From an uncultured Collinsella sp. (GTDB taxonomy: Bacteria > Actinomycetota > Coriobacteriia > Coriobacteriales > Coriobacteriaceae), in assembly GCA_900541745.1 (NCBI GenBank), contig UQLA01000001.1:124001-188000 (forward strand): 64,000 nt of DNA, written 5' to 3'. Of this stretch, positions 61,430-64,000 are shown piece after piece. Position 1 is the stretch's first letter. Each line of letters opens with the position of its first letter. The notes below the pieces were generated by a model. The model had not been told where the DNA came from and did no database searches. It was given only the letters and a program-made list of their open reading frames with translations. A program made the position numbers and the translations under genes.

Positions 61430-62872
61430 ATGTTAAATCAAAAAAACAAGGTGACACGCGCGGACTATGAGCAGTGGCGTGTCGGACAGGATGAGACGGC
61501 GGCTCGCATCGCGTCCGACCCCGATAGGCTTCTGTTCCATGTGGAGCCTGAGCTTGGCTGGCTCAACGACCCCAACGGTTTGGTTCAGATTGGTGATACG
61601 TATCACATCTATCATCAATACGATCCGTTCGATGCTGCGCATGGCGGTCCAGTGCTTTGGAACCATCTGACGACAAAGGATTTTGTGACGTACGAGAATC
61701 ACGGCCCCGTGCTGTTCCCCGATTCCGATTTGGATTCGAGCGGAGCGTATTCTGGTTCTGCCTTTGTACGTGATGGCAAGATTCACTACTTCTATACCGG
61801 CAACGTCAAGCATTTTGACCGCGATGATTACGACTACGTGTTGACGGGCCGTGAGCAAAACCAGATTCATATGGTTGCCGAGAATCCCGACGAATTGGGC
61901 GAGAAGCGCATGGCTGTTGGACCAGTCGATTACCCCGACGATATCGGTACGCACGTGCGCGACCCCAAGATCCTTGAGCACGATGGTATCTACTACATGG
62001 TTCTGGGCGCTCGTACGAAAGACGACCGTGGCTGCGTGCTTGTCTATACTTCGCGTGATTTAGGGGTCTGGAGCTATGCGACGCGCATTGAGCTGGGCGA
62101 GAAGTTTGGCTTTATGTGGGAGTGCCCTGATCTGTTTGAGCTTGATGGCGAGCTTATTCTCGTTTGCTGTCCGCAGGGTGTGCCTGCCGATGGTTGGCGT
62201 TACCGCAATCCGCATCAGTGCGTGTGGTTCCCTATCGAGGCCGATTGGGAGGCGCCGAGCTTTAAAATCGTCAGGCAGGGCATGCCCCCGATGGTCGATG
62301 CCGGTTTTGATTTCTATGCTCCGCAGTCCTTTGAGGATGCTGCAGGCCGGCGTTTGATGATCGGATGGTCGGGTTGCCCCGATGCGACGGCGGAAAACCC
62401 GACGGTGGCGCGCGGGTGGCAGTGCGCGTTGACGGTGCCGCGAGAGCTGAGCATGCGCGATGGTAAGCTCTGCCAGCAGCCGGCGCACGAGATTGAGAGG
62501 ATGCGCGGCGACTGCGTTCGCGCGACAGACGGTGAAACCGTTGAGGATCCGGGCCGCCTGTTTGATCTTGTGGTTTCCTGCGAGGGCGCCAAGATGGTCG
62601 AGCTCGAAATCCGCAAGGGTGTCTTTGTGCGTTATACGGACGGGATGCTTACCCTCGAGATGGGTGACGAAGGCTATGGGCGCGACCAGAGGTCGATTGA
62701 GCTCGGAGAGCTTCGCGACCTACGCGTGCTTTCGGACACTACGATGGTCGAGATTTTTGCAAATGGCGGCGAGGCGGCACTTACGAGCCGTACCTATTCG
62801 CCGGCGGTTCCGGCGATGGAGCTGCACGCCGAGGGTGCGGCATCGATGAATTTCTACCGCCTCGTGCATTAA
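61430..62872 (+). CDS. scrB: sucrose-6-phosphate hydrolase (GH32)
   Basis: A 480-residue cytoplasmic beta-fructosidase. It has classical GH32 motifs: WLNDPNG with nucleophile Asp47, HVRDPKIL, and WECPDLFEL with the acid/base Glu. A beta-sandwich follows to the end. It would split sucrose-6-phosphate from the PTS into glucose-6-phosphate and fructose. The start has only a weak GAGAAAG upstream. It completes the LacI/GH32/EIIBC/ScrB cluster. Confidence 0.88.
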   Translation: MLNQKNKVTRADYEQWRVGQDETAARIASDPDRLLFHVEPELGWLNDPNGLVQIGDTYHIYHQYDPFDAAHGGPVLWNHLTTKDFVTYENHGPVLFPDSDLDSSGAYSGSAFVRDGKIHYFYTGNVKHFDRDDYDYVLTGREQNQIHMVAENPDELGEKRMAVGPVDYPDDIGTHVRDPKILEHDGIYYMVLGARTKDDRGCVLVYTSRDLGVWSYATRIELGEKFGFMWECPDLFELDGELILVCCPQGVPADGWRYRNPHQCVWFPIEADWEAPSFKIVRQGMPPMVDAGFDFYAPQSFEDAAGRRLMIGWSGCPDATAENPTVARGWQCALTVPRELSMRDGKLCQQPAHEIERMRGDCVRATDGETVEDPGRLFDLVVSCEGAKMVELEIRKGVFVRYTDGMLTLEMGDEGYGRDQRSIELGELRDLRVLSDTTMVEIFANGGEAALTSRTYSPAVPAMELHAEGAASMNFYRLVH

Positions 62873-63147
62873 CCGTGCGTGGAGCACGATTGGATTTACT
62901 GACGGAATGTGTCGCAGTTGTCGCGGCCAACTACCGCTTACCGCATATAACGACCGTTTGCGGAATAAGTAACCCTCCTTAATAAACCGTGTAGAATCCT
63001 AGATAAGCACGGAGTTTTCCAGGGAGACGCTGTCCTTTGTTGTGTGCAAGGGGCGGCGTCTCTTTGGCGCTTGGACGCTGTTGTGCAACAGTGCGGCGGC
63101 GCGTGCCATGTATTGAAAAGCCAATGTTGAGATGGGTCGTGATAATA
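62873..63147. other. gap before degV
   Basis: 275 bp. GAGACGCTG (about 63024) pairs with CGGCGTCTC (ending 63062), followed by TTT, as a possible weak terminator. No gene is seen. Confidence 0.3.
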
Positions 63148-64000
63148 ATGGGCAAGTACGTAATCGTGGTTGAGTCTGGGTCGGATGTGACGCCGGAGCT
63201 TTGCGAGCGCTACGGCATCGTGCGCGTGCCCATGCATGTCACGATTGGTGACGAGACCGTCGAGGACGGTTCGATCGATCCGCTCGAGATTTATTCACGC
63301 TGCAACGAGTTTGGCGTAATGCCCAAGACTAGTGGCTGCGCGCCTGCGGATTTTGCTCACGTGTATGACCGAATTCATGCCGAGCAGCCCGACGCGACTA
63401 TTTTGCATCTCGCGTATTCCGAGGCCACGACCTGCTCGCATCAATCATCGAAGATCGCCGCCAAGGGGCGCGGCTACGTGTTCTCCATGGACACGCGTTT
63501 TGTCTCGGTGGGCCAGTCGCTCGTTGTCGTCGAGACCGCTAAGTATATCGAAGCCCATCCAGATGCTACCGTCGACGAGATCTTTGCTTTTACGAATTCC
63601 GTCATGGACCGTGTGATGCTGGGCTTTGTTCCTACCGACCTAGCCTTCCTTAAGGCGGGCGGTCGTCTGTCCAACGTGGCATTCCTTGGCGCCCACCTGC
63701 TCAAGATTAAGCCCTGCATTGAGGTGACGGGCGGCAAGTTCGTGGCGACTAAGAAGTTCCGCGGCTCTATGCTCAAGTGCGCCCGTGCCTTTATTGACCA
63801 CATGGTTGCGAAGGGCGAGATTGACTACTCGCACATTGGCCTGGCGTATTCGGTAGGTCTTTCCCAGGAGCTGCGCGACGACATGGAAGTCTATGCGCAC
63901 GACCTGGGCTTTAAGGACGTTACCTGGACTCAGGTCGGCGGCGTCATCTCGAGCCATTGCGGCCCGACCGCCTTCGGCGCGGTGCTCACGCTCAAGGCGT
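63148..64000 (+). CDS. DegV-family fatty-acid-binding protein (truncated by window edge)
   Basis: The first 284 codons of a DegV protein, near the usual full length of 280-290. It starts MGKYVIVVESGSDVTPELCERYGI and has PKTSGCAPADF, the FVPTDLAFLKAGGRLSNVAFLGAHLLKIKPCIEV core, and a late GGVISSHCGPTAFGAVL. DegV proteins bind fatty acids; some (FakB) present them to a fatty acid kinase, here unseen. GAGATGGG lies upstream of the ATG. Confidence 0.88.
   Translation, partial: MGKYVIVVESGSDVTPELCERYGIVRVPMHVTIGDETVEDGSIDPLEIYSRCNEFGVMPKTSGCAPADFAHVYDRIHAEQPDATILHLAYSEATTCSHQSSKIAAKGRGYVFSMDTRFVSVGQSLVVVETAKYIEAHPDATVDEIFAFTNSVMDRVMLGFVPTDLAFLKAGGRLSNVAFLGAHLLKIKPCIEVTGGKFVATKKFRGSMLKCARAFIDHMVAKGEIDYSHIGLAYSVGLSQELRDDMEVYAHDLGFKDVTWTQVGGVISSHCGPTAFGAVLTLKA

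Overview
The window looks like a piece of the chromosome of a gut coriobacterium, most likely Collinsella or a close relative (inference). The grounds are high-GC codon use, strongly fermentative gene content (lactose and sucrose PTS, tagatose-6-phosphate pathway, Leloir genes, pyruvate formate-lyase, flavodiiron protein, agmatine deiminase pathway), several membrane-anchored LuxR regulators, and many short palindromic intergenic repeats. I see no rRNA, tRNA, phage, insertion sequence or CRISPR array.

Layout. (1) 1-22,841 is a lactose/galactose utilisation region. It holds the start of a PTS EIIC gene, two 6-phospho-beta-galactosidase-type GH1 enzymes, lactose EIICB (lacE) and EIIA (lacF), galactose-6-phosphate isomerase (lacA, lacB), a LacX-type epimerase, tagatose-6-phosphate kinase (lacC), a class II aldolase of the tagatose-bisphosphate type, galK and galT, three LacI regulators and one DeoR regulator. 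Unrelated genes are interleaved: a DUF4143 ATPase bracketed by 39-bp direct repeats, a flavodiiron protein and an unrecognised membrane protein. (2) 22,842-28,850 holds a NUDIX-Vsr fusion, a BceAB-like ABC transporter and a membrane LuxR regulator. (3) 29,178-47,331 is an agmatine/putrescine and amidohydrolase region: putrescine carbamoyltransferase, two agmatine deiminases, two APC antiporter-like permeases, two amidohydrolases (one a Tat lipoprotein), a MATE transporter, three more LuxR regulators, a broken kinase-like gene and a GNAT acetyltransferase. (4) 47,742-54,016 holds DAHP synthase and a marR-ABC-ABC drug-efflux operon. (5) 54,565-56,953 encodes pyruvate formate-lyase in two pieces: a 683-residue catalytic chain without a glycyl-radical domain, and a separate 83-residue chain that is that domain. 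(6) 57,255-62,872 is a sucrose/fructan locus: LacI, a GH32-like protein, PTS EIIBC and a classical GH32 sucrose-6-phosphate hydrolase. (7) 63,148 to the edge is a DegV-family protein.

How it works together. Lactose enters as lactose-6-phosphate through LacF/LacE. LacG releases glucose and galactose-6-phosphate, LacAB, LacC and the aldolase carry the latter to triose phosphates, and GalK/GalT handle free galactose. Three of the four LacI genes sit divergently from their targets. The lacG/galK pair of regulators appears to share one operator, and the lacE and sucrose regulators each have their own. A further motif, GTGAACGGTA, recurs before lac, gal, pfl, sucrose and putrescine transcription units and may mark a wider regulon.

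Most notable: the split pyruvate formate-lyase with a hairpin between its genes, the NUDIX-Vsr fusion, the shared GTGAACGGTA motif, nested palindromic repeat families with compensatory arm changes, and a compositional break inside the agmatine locus.
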